Part shown: positions 1 through 6,854 of the stretch, piece by piece
Numbering within the stretch: position 1 is the stretch's first letter
Layout: the number at the start of each line of letters is the position of its first letter
Source: JAFLCM01 sp964510955
GTDB lineage: Bacteria; Planctomycetota; Phycisphaerae; Phycisphaerales; UBA1924
Assembly (NCBI GenBank): GCA_964510955.1
Contig: CAZEDW010000064.1
Location: forward strand, 1-13,738
DNA length: 13,738 bases
Reading direction: 5' to 3'
The notes under the pieces: model-generated
The model's database searches: none
What the model was told of the DNA's origin: nothing
What the model saw: the letters and a program-made list of their open reading frames with translations, nothing else
Position numbers and translations under genes: made by a program

Positions 1-2
1 CC

Positions 3-353
3 GTCCAGGCCCTCATCCGCGCCCTGAGCGCCAAGAGCCCCGAAACCGCCCGCCGCGCCGCCTCCGCCCTGCTGCGCATGCACACCCGTGCCACCGACCC
101 AACCGCGCGTTGGTGTCCTCCCCGTGCCACCGACCCGTCCGCGGGTCGGTGCTCCCCCTCTCCCCAAGCTCGCGCCACGTCGCTCAAGCCCGAACCCCTG
201 CACAAGCCCGCGGAGAACTCAGCACGCGTGCCGCAACCCGGCACGCAAGATTCGCCGGAACGCCACCAAAACCCGCACATCACCGGCCCCGTCGCCAGAC
301 CAGGCACTGCTGCCATGCTGTACGATTCACCCGCGCCCCCTCAGCAAACTTAG
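3..353 (+). CDS. C-terminal fragment of an unidentified (possibly helical-repeat) protein
   Basis: The frame is open from the left edge to a TAG at 351-353, giving 116 residues of a gene that starts outside the window. The first 26 codons have strong G/C third positions and encode an Ala/Leu/Arg-rich amphipathic stretch (ALIRALSAKSPETARRAASA) that resembles one helix pair of a HEAT or armadillo-type repeat. From about residue 27 the frame runs through two copies of a palindromic 36-bp repeat. Its composition then becomes Pro/Ala/Thr-rich and disordered, with no recognisable domain. The natural end of the gene may therefore have been extended by repeat insertion, or the true coding frame may end earlier in another frame. 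Function cannot be assigned. It shares its direction with the CPBP protease gene 24 bp downstream. Confidence 0.4.
   Translation, partial: VQALIRALSAKSPETARRAASALLRMHTRATDPTARWCPPRATDPSAGRCSPSPQARATSLKPEPLHKPAENSARVPQPGTQDSPERHQNPHITGPVARPGTAAMLYDSPAPPQQT
85..156. repeat. Two tandem 36-bp palindromic repeat units (REP-like)
   Basis: Units at 85-120 and 121-156 share their first 16 bases, cccgtgccaccgaccc. The second unit forms a perfect hairpin: caccgaccc (128-136) pairs with gggtcggtg (143-151), and an inner G-C pair (137/142) closes a four-base loop. The first unit forms the same hairpin imperfectly (92-100 against 107-115), with one G-T wobble and one mismatch. There is no T-run, so this is not a standard terminator. 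It resembles the dispersed palindromes often found at the 3' ends of planctomycete genes. Confidence 0.75.
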
Positions 354-368
354 TGCCCACCTTTCCGC

Positions 369-372
369 GGAG
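369..372 (+). promoter_or_regulatory. Shine-Dalgarno that decides the GTG start at 378
   Basis: GGAG lies five bases before a GTG codon. This supports GTG at 378 as the start of the CPBP protease; the protein then begins MPRPRVND, a short tail before the first membrane helix. Confidence 0.6.
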
Positions 373-377
373 TTCTC

Positions 378-1238
378 GTGCCCCGCCCACGCGTCAACGA
401 TTCCGCATTGTTCGCCACGCTCACCTTCGTGTGCGCGGCGGTGCTGTCCGTGGGCGTCGCGGTCATTGTCGCGATCGCCGCCGTTCTCCCCGCCGCGATC
501 GCGCACCCGAACACCCCGAAAGACGAGCTCACAGCAGCCGCGACGACGTACCCCGTGCTGCTCACGACGATCATCGCCACGCAACTCGCCCTGCTCCTTG
601 TGATCGTCATCGCCTGGTGGCTCACAGGCCAACCATTCAGATCACGCCTGGGGCTTGTGCGCCCACGAGTCAGCGCCGCCGACATGGCCGCCATCGTGCT
701 CGCGGGAGGCTTCCCCTTCGTGCTCGCCATCGCCGCGGCCGGTGCGGCATCCAAAGTCCTTCCTTCGTTCGGCCAGGGCCCATCAATCATCGCGATCTGG
801 CGCGACAGCTCGATGATCCAGTCGATCGCCTGGGTGCTCGCCATCGGCGCGCTACCCGGCGTCATCGAGGAACTGCTGTTCCGGGGCCTCATCCTGACCG
901 CGTACAAGCGCCGCTTCCGGCCCGGCGTCGCGATCGCGCTGTCCACCCTGCTCTTCGCTCTGCTCCACCTGGACCCGCCCGCCATGGCCCTCGCGCTGGT
1001 GCTGGGCGCATGGTTCGGGGTTATCGCTCACCGCACGAAGTCCGTGGTGCTCACCGTGGCAACGCACGCAACCGTCAACTCCGGCTGGAACGCGGCGATG
1101 ATGGTGGCGCACCAACAAGGCCTGAGCGAGACAACCCAGTCGATCATGCTCGCCGTTGTCGCGCTTGTCTCGCTCCCGTTCTTCGTCGTGGCGGTCAAGG
1201 CCCTCCGCTCGCGCATCATCCCGCCTGAGCTAGCCTGA
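378..1238 (+). CDS. CPBP family intramembrane metalloprotease
   Basis: This 286-aa polytopic membrane protein belongs to the CPBP family (CAAX prenyl protease 2 and bacteriocin-processing proteins, Rce1-like), whose members cleave substrates within or next to the membrane. All three family motifs are visible: EELLFRG with E164, E165 and R169; FALLH ending in H197; and HATVN with H230 and N234. These form the catalytic Glu/His cluster. Hydrophobic segments lie at about 11-43, 60-82, 101-125, 146-160, 183-196, 202-216 and 255-273. The length is ordinary for the family. GTG at 378 is chosen because of the GGAG five bases upstream. The next gene starts 26 bp after the stop and encodes another small membrane protein, so the two are probably co-transcribed. 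Neither the substrate nor a bacteriocin-immunity role can be told from the sequence. Confidence 0.92.
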   Translation: MPRPRVNDSALFATLTFVCAAVLSVGVAVIVAIAAVLPAAIAHPNTPKDELTAAATTYPVLLTTIIATQLALLLVIVIAWWLTGQPFRSRLGLVRPRVSAADMAAIVLAGGFPFVLAIAAAGAASKVLPSFGQGPSIIAIWRDSSMIQSIAWVLAIGALPGVIEELLFRGLILTAYKRRFRPGVAIALSTLLFALLHLDPPAMALALVLGAWFGVIAHRTKSVVLTVATHATVNSGWNAAMMVAHQQGLSETTQSIMLAVVALVSLPFFVVAVKALRSRIIPPELA

Positions 1239-1264
1239 CCCGGTGAAGACCGTGGTCTCTCCTC

Positions 1265-1741
1265 ATGCCCCGCCCCAACCTCCTCAACCTCACCCTCGCC
1301 GGCCTCGACGAACTCGACCACTTTCCATCACCCGCCGAGCGCCAGGCCGCCATCGACGCCTTCCCATCCTCGATCCGCCGGCGAGATATCGCCGTCGGCG
1401 TCGTCCTGCTGATCGCCGTCGCCGTCGCCGTCAACATCTCCGTGCGCATCCTTGTCTGGAACGCACTCCCCGGCCGCTTCACGCGGTTCGCGCCCGAAGT
1501 CGCCCTGGTCGCCATGCTCACCACGGCGTTCTTCTTCATCCGCTGGGGACATCAACGCACCGCGCAACGCTGGCTCAGGTCACGCCTCCTCGCCTGCGGC
1601 GTCCCCGTCTGCACCGCGTGCGGCTACAACCTCCAAGCCCTCCCACCAAGCACCACCCGCTGCCCCGAATGCGGCGCCGCCATCCCCCCCGAAGCCGCCC
1701 GCATCCTCCAGCACCCCACCCCCACGCCGCCAACGTCGTAA
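1265..1741 (+). CDS. Small two-helix membrane protein with C-terminal zinc ribbon
   Basis: The protein has 158 aa. A short cytoplasmic N-terminus (1-40, ending in RRR) is followed by two likely membrane helices at about 41-65 and 77-94. A basic linker and a zinc ribbon follow: C116-x-x-C119-G-Y-N-L, then C133-P-E-C136-G. The tail is Pro/Thr-rich. This architecture, with a terminal ribbon of the pattern CTACGYNL ... RCPECG, is common in planctomycete hypothetical membrane proteins, and no member with a known function comes to mind. An extra cysteine, C111, lies just before the ribbon. The ATG at 1265 has no clear Shine-Dalgarno. It lies 26 bp behind the CPBP protease gene and probably shares its transcript, so it could be a partner or substrate of that protease, but this is only inference. 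Confidence 0.8.
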   Translation: MPRPNLLNLTLAGLDELDHFPSPAERQAAIDAFPSSIRRRDIAVGVVLLIAVAVAVNISVRILVWNALPGRFTRFAPEVALVAMLTTAFFFIRWGHQRTAQRWLRSRLLACGVPVCTACGYNLQALPPSTTRCPECGAAIPPEAARILQHPTPTPPTS

Positions 1742-1834
1742 CCCGCTGACTGCCGCACAAGTAGGCACGCGCTCCGTAACGACACACACCCAGGTGGCAA
1801 CGCCCCCACTCCCGCCGCCACACGCGCCCTCCCC

Positions 1835-1897
1835 AAATCCAAGACTCCAAACTTCGAACTCCGCAATCCAAAATCCGAAGTCCAAAATCCAAAATCC
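1835..1897. repeat. AT-rich degenerate short tandem repeat (aaaatcc-type units)
   Basis: About 63 bases consist of loosely repeated units of the form (a)aaatcc, gactcc, gaactcc and aagtcc, with the last part nearly regular (caaaatccaaaatcc). It stands out as AT-rich in a GC-rich setting. Translated, it gives the Asn/Pro/Lys/Ser or Ile/Leu/Asp/Phe strings I recall as dispersed intergenic repeats in planctomycete genomes. It fills much of the 178-bp gap between the zinc-ribbon gene and the FkbM methyltransferase gene. Confidence 0.7.
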
Positions 1898-1907
1898 CGC
1901 TCCCCCG

Positions 1908-1913
1908 TACCCT
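1908..1913 (+). promoter_or_regulatory. Possible -10 element (TACCCT) of a leaderless promoter
   Basis: TACCCT fits TANNNT and ends six bases before the ATG at 1920, where transcription starting 6-7 bases downstream would begin at or next to the start codon. There is no Shine-Dalgarno between it and the ATG. A -35 element is not evident. Confidence 0.3.
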
Positions 1914-1919
1914 CCGCCC

Positions 1920-2801
1920 ATGTCCTCCGCCCCCTTCTCCCTCATCTCCCTGCTCGGCAAATCCGCCCCCGTCGTCGACATCGTCGACGTCGGCGCCATG
2001 CAGCTCGGCAGCCTCCCCCCCTTCTACAAGCCCCTGATGGACGCCGGCCTCGCCCGGGTGGTCGGCTTCGAGCCGCAGGAAAACGAGTGCGCCAAGCTCG
2101 TCGCCCAGGCCCGCAAGAACCACACCTACCTCCCCCACTTCATCGGCGACGGCACCGAGCGCACCTTCTACCAGACCAACTGCGGCGAAACCTCCTCCCT
2201 CTACGAGCCCAACCACGCCCTCACCGACCGCTTCAACTTCCTCAGCGAGCTCGCCCAGGTCGTCGGCACTTCCAAGGTCCAGACCCGGCGCCTCGACGAC
2301 ATCCCCGAGGTCGCCTCGATCGACCTGCTCAAGGTCGACGTGCAGGGCGCCGAGCTCGACGTGCTCAAGGGCGCCACGAAGAAACTCGCCGGCGTCCTGC
2401 TCGTCGAGTCCGAGGTCGAGTTCGTCCCCACCTACAAAGACCAGCCCCTCTTCGCCGACGTCGACGCGTTCCTCCGCGCCCAGGGCTTCATGCTGCACAC
2501 CTTCGGCCACCTCTTCGGCCGCGCCCTCAAGCCCCTGCAGCTCAAGCAGGGCGCCAGCGCCGCCATCCGCCAGGTGCTCTGGACCGACGCCGTGTTCCTC
2601 CCCGTCTTCGAGCGCTGGAGCACCTTCACCCCCGAGCAGCTCCTGAAGCTCGCCCTGATCCTCCACGAGCTCTACCGCTCCCCCGACTTCGCCGCTCTCG
2701 CCCTGCAGCACCACGACGCCAAGACCGGCAAGGACCTCTGGCAGTGGTACCTCAAGCGCGTCACCGGCATGACCAGCGTGCCGCCCAAGCCGCCGCTGTA
2801 A
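1920..2801 (+). CDS. FkbM family SAM-dependent methyltransferase
   Basis: The protein has 293 aa and a class I Rossmann-fold methyltransferase domain of the FkbM type, a family whose characterised members mostly methylate hydroxyl groups of natural products or glycans. The S-adenosylmethionine loop is VDVGA at 22-26, and the acidic end of strand 2 is GFEP at 49-52. RLDDI at 124-128 is followed by the family hallmark DLLKVDVQGAELDVLKGA at 135-152, with the conserved Asp and Glu. The C-terminal 100 residues (about 195-293) are helical and not typical of the core domain. The start is ATG 1920: the frame is open further upstream, but only through repeat DNA and the end of the preceding gene. It converges tail-to-tail on the DUF2314 gene with 16 bp between stops. 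The substrate is unknown; a sulfotransferase gene nearby on the other strand would fit glycan decoration. Confidence 0.88.
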   Translation: MSSAPFSLISLLGKSAPVVDIVDVGAMQLGSLPPFYKPLMDAGLARVVGFEPQENECAKLVAQARKNHTYLPHFIGDGTERTFYQTNCGETSSLYEPNHALTDRFNFLSELAQVVGTSKVQTRRLDDIPEVASIDLLKVDVQGAELDVLKGATKKLAGVLLVESEVEFVPTYKDQPLFADVDAFLRAQGFMLHTFGHLFGRALKPLQLKQGASAAIRQVLWTDAVFLPVFERWSTFTPEQLLKLALILHELYRSPDFAALALQHHDAKTGKDLWQWYLKRVTGMTSVPPKPPL

Positions 2802-2817
2802 GCCTACAACCTCTCGA

Positions 2818-3759
2818 CTAGCGCCCGAGAAGCCTCTCAACGAACAGGCCCTGCGGGTTCCCAGCCTCGTCGATGTACGCCCAGTCGCTCACGCGGTCGC
2901 GCGTGAATGTCACGAGCTCTCCCTTCCCCGGCAACTTCTTCGCGTGCGGCTGGTTTACAACTTCGCCCGTCGTCCGTCCGTCACCGGTGCTCTTCACCAG
3001 CGTCCAGAGGTGTTCCGCCGCATCGGGGCCCGTCTCGAACCTCACCTTGACCATCGCGCGGCTCTTTTCACCCCGGAGCCTGAACGCCGAAAGGAGCTCA
3101 TCAAAGCGATCCTGCGCCTTCTTGATGGCCGCGTTGATGCGCTGGTCATTGTTTTCAAGCTTGAAAACCGGCGCATTGAAATCGTCATCACCCAGGAGCT
3201 CTTCGGTGCGCCCTTCTCGAAGCAGCCGCTCGGTCTCGATGCTCACGCGCGCAAAGCGGCGCTCGGCCGGGGCGTAAAGCGCCAGGCAGCCGCCGTCAAT
3301 CAGCTCCGCGGCCACTTTGCCGAGGATCTCGCCGTACATGCGGAGTCGATCTTGCACCGAACAGCTACTCGGCAACTCGTGCGCATCCACGCTCACCCAC
3401 GCCGAGGCGCCGCGGATCGCCCCCCGAAGCACGGCGTCTTCGCAGCTCTCGGCCATCCGCTCCGCCGATGCCCGATCCGAGTACGGCGCGCGGGAACTGA
3501 TGACCACAAACGGCGGAAACCGCTCGCACGTGGCGACAAACCCGGATGCCAAGCCCTTGAACTCGAGCCGATCAATCTTCGCCTCCACCCCCAGCGCCCG
3601 ACGCACCGCACCGCGAACATCCGCCTCGCTCAGCTTCCGCGCCGACGACCGCAGCAGCACCAGCGACACCGGCCCCCCGCGCGACGCACGCCGGCGCAGG
3701 AACAGCCAGACAACGCCCCCGATCAAGACGGCCGCAACCCCACCGATCATCATCCACAT
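2818..3759 (-). CDS. Membrane-anchored DUF2314 (YegJ-like) protein
   Basis: The protein has 313 aa. One N-terminal helix (about 4-22) is followed by RRR, which predicts a single-pass anchor with a cytoplasmic body. Residues about 206-310 match DUF2314: DQRINAAIKKAQDRFDELL, then EHLW at 249-252, the NQP turn at 269-271, and RVSDWAYI at 289-296, where the DW pair is the family signature. Residues 30-200 form a second region that I do not recognise, with a hydrophobic strand VSLVLL near 31-36 and SERM/AVLRGAI-like helices near 98-116. DUF2314 has no established function that I know of. The ATG at 3759 is supported by AGAGG six bases upstream. It lies 36 bp downstream of the TPR-sulfotransferase gene on the same strand and is probably the last gene of that series. 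Confidence 0.75.
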   Translation of the reverse strand: MWMMIGGVAAVLIGGVVWLFLRRRASRGGPVSLVLLRSSARKLSEADVRGAVRRALGVEAKIDRLEFKGLASGFVATCERFPPFVVISSRAPYSDRASAERMAESCEDAVLRGAIRGASAWVSVDAHELPSSCSVQDRLRMYGEILGKVAAELIDGGCLALYAPAERRFARVSIETERLLREGRTEELLGDDDFNAPVFKLENNDQRINAAIKKAQDRFDELLSAFRLRGEKSRAMVKVRFETGPDAAEHLWTLVKSTGDGRTTGEVVNQPHAKKLPGKGELVTFTRDRVSDWAYIDEAGNPQGLFVERLLGR

Positions 3760-3765
3760 CGGAAA

Positions 3766-3770
3766 CCTCT
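3766..3770 (-). promoter_or_regulatory. Shine-Dalgarno of the DUF2314 gene
   Basis: On the minus strand AGAGG lies six bases before the ATG at 3759. This fixes the start and argues for translation from a longer upstream message, consistent with co-transcription with the sulfotransferase gene. Confidence 0.55.
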
Positions 3771-3795
3771 CGTTGTTCCGTCCTGCTGCCGCCCC

Positions 3796-5352
3796 TCACG
3801 CCGCCTCGTACCCGAACTCCTCCACAAACGGCGCGAGAATAGGGAAGATCGGCGCCAGGTGCGCCCGGTACTTCACCCACCGGCCCTTCGCCTTCGTGTT
3901 CACCGCCGTCGTCACCGCCCTGAAGCTCGGCGTCCCCGTGTAGTGCTTCTTCGCCCGGTCCTCGGGCCTAAGCACGCTGTCATTCCACTCCAGGCCCAGG
4001 AACTCCAGCATCCGCCGCGCCTGCGCCTCAAGGTCCACCACCGTGTCCTCGTACCGCACCTGCAGCACCGGCATCGTCAGCCGCGGGCGCAGCAAGAGGT
4101 ACAGCCCCATCGCCTGCTCGTACAGCCGGGCCGCCCCCTCGATGGTCAGGAACCGCACCATGGCCGGGTTGATCCCGAAGTACTGGCTGAACGCCGACAG
4201 GCAGCAGTCGCGCGGGTCGCGCAGCGCCACGATCACCCGCGCCCGCGGGAACAGCCGGTTGATGATCCCCACGCGGACCAGGTGCAGCGGGAACTTGTCC
4301 ACCAGCAGTTTCGCCTTGAAATCGGGGCCGAGCGCCCCATCCGTCTCGCGCGCCGCGGCGTCCCAGTACATCCGGCGCAGGCGCCGCAGCATCGCCTCGT
4401 CCATCGTGTGCAGAAACGCCGAGAGGTCCACGCCGCCCGACTTCGCCAGCCTCTGCATCTCGACCACCACGTCCGGCAGCATGGTCCGCTCCGGCGTCGC
4501 CGCCACGCCCGGGTGCGACGCCAGCACGTTCTCGGTCATCGTGGTGCCCGAGCGCGGGAAGCCGATCAGCATCCCCGGCGCCGGCAGCCCGTCACCCGGC
4601 TCCTCGTCGCGCCACGTGGCGAACGTCTCGGCGGTGATCGCCTTCTGCGCCTCGACCACCGGCGTGATGTCGTCGCGGGCCAGCGCGTTCTTGGCCGCGT
4701 CGCCGCTCAGCCGCAGCGCGTTGAAACGGCTGAACGCCTCGAACGCGCCGTCGTAGTCGCCCAGCTTGTCCAAGGTCAGCCCCAGCGTGTGGTTGCAGCG
4801 GATGAGCGTGTCGGTCGGCGGCGCCGGGTTCCGCGCCAGCAGCTCCCGCAGCCCGTCCCGCGCCGCCTCGCGCTCGCCCATCTCCGCCTTGATCTTCCAG
4901 TAGACCGCCTCCAGGTGCGCATCGCCCGGTGTCGCCTTCCGTCCTTTCTCGATCCACTCCAGCGACTTGGCCCACTCGCCCGTCCGCTCCAGGATCGACG
5001 CCATCGATACGTACGGCCCCGGAAGGTCCTTCTTCAGCGCGATCGCACGATTCAACGACAGCTTCGCCCCCTCGATGTCCTGCTCGCTCTGCTGCAACAC
5101 CCCCAGCCAGAAGTGGTACTGCGCCTTGGTGCCGTCGATCTGCACCGCCTTCTTCAGGTGCGGCAGCCCGCCCGCGTGATCACCCAGCTGCCCCGACACC
5201 CAGCCGAACGCCGCCAGCACCGGCGCGTACCGCGGCGCCAGCTCCACGGCGCTCCTGAGCAACCCGTACGCCTCGCGCAGGCGCCCCTGCTGCGAGCACA
5301 CGTCGGCACGCCGGAACAGCTCTTCAACCTGTGGCGACGGCGCCTTGCTCAT
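3796..5352 (-). CDS. TPR-repeat sulfotransferase (PAPS-dependent)
   Basis: The protein has 518 aa. The N-terminal half (about 6-215) is a series of helix pairs of tetratricopeptide type, with repeat cores near 7-40, 42-73, 76-107, 110-141 and 183-212. The C-terminal half is a sulfotransferase domain. The 5'-phosphosulfate loop is GFPRSGTTM at 264-272, and the 3'-phosphate loop is RDPRDCCLS at 378-386. A Glu at 288 (ATPERTM) lies where the catalytic acid is found in tyrosylprotein-type sulfotransferases. FRAVTTAVNTKAKGRW near 477-492 fits the usual C-terminal substrate and cofactor segment. The family transfers sulfate from PAPS to hydroxyls of proteins or glycans; the TPR half probably holds the acceptor or a partner. 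No signal peptide is seen. ATG 5352 is chosen because the open frame upstream overlaps the preceding gene and is Arg/Ser/Thr-rich. The gene begins 28 bp after the stop of the amidohydrolase-like gene. Confidence 0.9.
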   Translation of the reverse strand: MSKAPSPQVEELFRRADVCSQQGRLREAYGLLRSAVELAPRYAPVLAAFGWVSGQLGDHAGGLPHLKKAVQIDGTKAQYHFWLGVLQQSEQDIEGAKLSLNRAIALKKDLPGPYVSMASILERTGEWAKSLEWIEKGRKATPGDAHLEAVYWKIKAEMGEREAARDGLRELLARNPAPPTDTLIRCNHTLGLTLDKLGDYDGAFEAFSRFNALRLSGDAAKNALARDDITPVVEAQKAITAETFATWRDEEPGDGLPAPGMLIGFPRSGTTMTENVLASHPGVAATPERTMLPDVVVEMQRLAKSGGVDLSAFLHTMDEAMLRRLRRMYWDAAARETDGALGPDFKAKLLVDKFPLHLVRVGIINRLFPRARVIVALRDPRDCCLSAFSQYFGINPAMVRFLTIEGAARLYEQAMGLYLLLRPRLTMPVLQVRYEDTVVDLEAQARRMLEFLGLEWNDSVLRPEDRAKKHYTGTPSFRAVTTAVNTKAKGRWVKYRAHLAPIFPILAPFVEEFGYEAA

Positions 5353-5360
5353 CGGGCCGG

Positions 5361-5366
5361 ATCGTA
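5361..5366 (-). promoter_or_regulatory. Possible -10 element (TACGAT) before the TPR-sulfotransferase
   Basis: TACGAT on the minus strand ends eight bases before the ATG at 5352, and no Shine-Dalgarno is present. It fits the same TANNNT-near-start pattern seen at three other starts in the window. Because it lies in a 28-bp gap inside a gene series, it would be an internal promoter if real. Confidence 0.25.
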
Positions 5367-5380
5367 CCCGCGGCCGACGC

Positions 5381-6736
5381 TCACTTCGCGTCCCCGCTGC
5401 GCCGGTACTTCTCGCGGTACTTCTCGTCAAGCTTGGTCTGCTTATTGGACAGGTCAACCTCCCGCCCCTGGATGAACGCGTGCTCGACGGTCGTGGTCAT
5501 CTCGAGCGGGTCGCCGTCGGTGATGATCAGGGTCGCCGACTTGCCGACCTCCAGCGAGCCGTACTTGTCGCCGATGCCCAGGATTGTGGCCGGTCCCAGC
5601 GTGATCGACCGGATGGCGGCGTCGCGGCTCAGGCCGTGGGCCACCGCCATGGCGGCGTGGTACGGCAGGTTCCGCTCGTGCGGTGTCTGAAACTCGCCGC
5701 CCTCGGTGGCCAGGCACCATGTGACGCCGGCGCTCTCCAGCCGAGCGGGCAGCGTGTACGCCTCGTTGTAATCGCTGTCGGCCCGGCGCGGCATGCGGAA
5801 CGTGCCGGTCACGATCACGCCGGCGTGGAGCTGCTTCAGGCTCTCGGCGGCGTCCGGCGCGTCGCGCCCCCCGACGATCACCAGCTTCAGCCCGCGGCGC
5901 TTGGCGAACGCGCACGCCGACTCGATCTGGTCCTGCTCATCGGCCCGGATGAACACCGGCAGCTTCGCGTCCAGCACGCTCTTCATGGCCTCGTAGCGGA
6001 GGTCGGTCGGCGTCGCGGGGTCGGCGGCGCGGGCCTTGTGGTACGCCGCGGCGGCATCAAAGAAATCCTCGATGCGCTTGAGGTTGTTCCGAATCTCGTC
6101 GAGCTGCTCGTTCTCGGGCCTGGTGACCCACCAGGCGCTGAGCGGGCGCACGTTGGGCCAGTTGACCAGCAGCCCGGCGTCGGGCGTCACGCTCATGTCC
6201 TGCCACGTCCAGCCGTCCAGCGCGATGACGCTGATGCGCCCGGGGATCAGCCCGCCCGAGGGCATGACGCCGGTCACGAGCACGCCGTTGGAGCGGGTGA
6301 CCGGGATGATCGCCGAGTCGGGGTTTATCGCCACCGCCGGGCGGACCTCGGGCGTGATATCGCCGACTTCGGTGGTGTCCTTGGTGGCGCGGGCGGCGCT
6401 GACCTCGCTGAGCCCGGTGACGGTGTTGGCGCCGATGAGGCCGGGGTAGACGTGCTTGCCGTCGGCGTCGAAGATTGTCGGCTTGCCGACGCCGGGCGGC
6501 GGATCAACCGGGCCGATGTACGAGATCGCGCCGTTCTCGAAGAGGATGCTGGCGTGCTCGATGGGCGCACCGCTGACGGTGTGGATGGTCGCCCCGCGGA
6601 TGAGCACCGGGCGGTCCTGCGGCTTGGCCTTGAGGGCGAGGTCCTGGGCTTCTCCGCTCGCGGCGAGAAGAAGAATCACCGCGGAGGCGCGGAGGGCGCG
6701 GAGCGGGATGTTCTGGTTGATGTGTTGGAAGCTCAT
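5381..6736 (-). CDS. Exported amidohydrolase-like protein lacking the metal ligands
   Basis: The protein has 451 aa. The N-terminus (PLRALRASAVILLLAASGEA) acts as a signal peptide, with likely cleavage near residue 30. The body has the amidohydrolase layout: a leading beta-sandwich strand set (RGATIHTVSG, 47-56), then the usual PGLID-x-H-x-H site, here YPGLIGANTV at 97-106, and a C-terminal sandwich (GSLEVGKSATLIITDGDP, 393-410). The two first histidines are replaced by N104 and V106. The later ligand positions also appear lost, with FIRAD at 262-266 where HAD is usual, VIVGG at 286-290 where VIVHG is usual, and LATEGG near the usual Asp. The fold is therefore probably kept without the standard metal centre. 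The start is ATG 6736; the longer frame back to 6832 begins in repeat DNA. It is 118 bp downstream of a larger relative. Confidence 0.85.
   Translation of the reverse strand: MSFQHINQNIPLRALRASAVILLLAASGEAQDLALKAKPQDRPVLIRGATIHTVSGAPIEHASILFENGAISYIGPVDPPPGVGKPTIFDADGKHVYPGLIGANTVTGLSEVSAARATKDTTEVGDITPEVRPAVAINPDSAIIPVTRSNGVLVTGVMPSGGLIPGRISVIALDGWTWQDMSVTPDAGLLVNWPNVRPLSAWWVTRPENEQLDEIRNNLKRIEDFFDAAAAYHKARAADPATPTDLRYEAMKSVLDAKLPVFIRADEQDQIESACAFAKRRGLKLVIVGGRDAPDAAESLKQLHAGVIVTGTFRMPRRADSDYNEAYTLPARLESAGVTWCLATEGGEFQTPHERNLPYHAAMAVAHGLSRDAAIRSITLGPATILGIGDKYGSLEVGKSATLIITDGDPLEMTTTVEHAFIQGREVDLSNKQTKLDEKYREKYRRSGDAK
6680..6703. repeat. GC-rich dispersed repeat, copy 1, inside the signal-peptide codons
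   Basis: This 24-bp segment is an inverted copy of 6823-6846 with one mismatch. On the minus strand it encodes the LRALRASA portion of the signal peptide of the amidohydrolase-like protein; on the plus strand it reads as HRGGAEGAER-type residues. I recall strings of this kind as a widespread intergenic repeat in planctomycetes and some other phyla. Confidence 0.7.
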
Positions 6737-6822
6737 GGTATTGGTCCGATCAACTGCTGCCGCGCCCTTCTGTGTATCGGGAGAACGCCGGCGACGCGAT
6801 CCTCCTATCAGCTCAGTTTCTT

Positions 6823-6846
6823 CTCCGCGCACTCCGCGCCTCCGCG
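6823..6846. repeat. GC-rich dispersed repeat, copy 2 (inverted), in the gap between amidohydrolases
   Basis: Its reverse complement matches 6680-6703 at 23 of 24 positions. It lies in the 118-bp gap 6737-6854, just after the stop of the double amidohydrolase on the minus strand. The two arms could pair in RNA with a span of about 120 bases, although no T-run follows. The rest of that gap holds nothing else I recognise. Confidence 0.7.
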
Positions 6847-6854
6847 ACGAACGA

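Noticed and set aside
85..156. Tandem units at the left end as a CRISPR array
   Set aside because: The units abut without spacers, only two exist, and there are no cas genes. They are a palindromic tandem repeat.
110..1228. Long plus-strand open frame of 372 codons overlapping the CPBP protease
   Set aside because: It is very rich in Arg, Pro and His with no domain, as expected for an off-frame reading of GC-rich coding DNA. The overlapping frame has all CPBP motifs.
1452..1919. N-terminal extension of the methyltransferase back to 1452
   Set aside because: The extension overlaps the zinc-ribbon gene in another frame and then runs through repeat DNA. The family domain begins soon after ATG 1920.
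2812..2830. Small hairpin between the convergent methyltransferase and DUF2314 genes as a bidirectional terminator
   Set aside because: The stem is only five base pairs (tctcg/cgaga) with a nine-base loop and no T-run on either strand, too weak to call.
1575..2840. 421-codon minus-strand open frame opposite the FkbM methyltransferase
   Set aside because: It is Gly/Glu/Val/Leu-rich antisense shadow and includes the AT-rich repeat; the FkbM hallmark motifs are on the plus strand.
5353..5457. N-terminal extension of the TPR-sulfotransferase to 5457
   Set aside because: It would overlap the end of the amidohydrolase-like gene by 77 bases and adds 35 Arg/Ser/Thr-rich residues with no counterpart in TPR domains.
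2944..5475. 843-codon plus-strand open frame opposite the sulfotransferase and DUF2314 genes
   Set aside because: It is Arg/His/Pro/Gln-rich without any motif, while the minus strand encodes complete recognisable domains over the same bases.
6737..6832. N-terminal extension of the 451-aa amidohydrolase-like protein to 6832
   Set aside because: It begins inside a dispersed repeat and would place 32 charged residues before a clear signal peptide.
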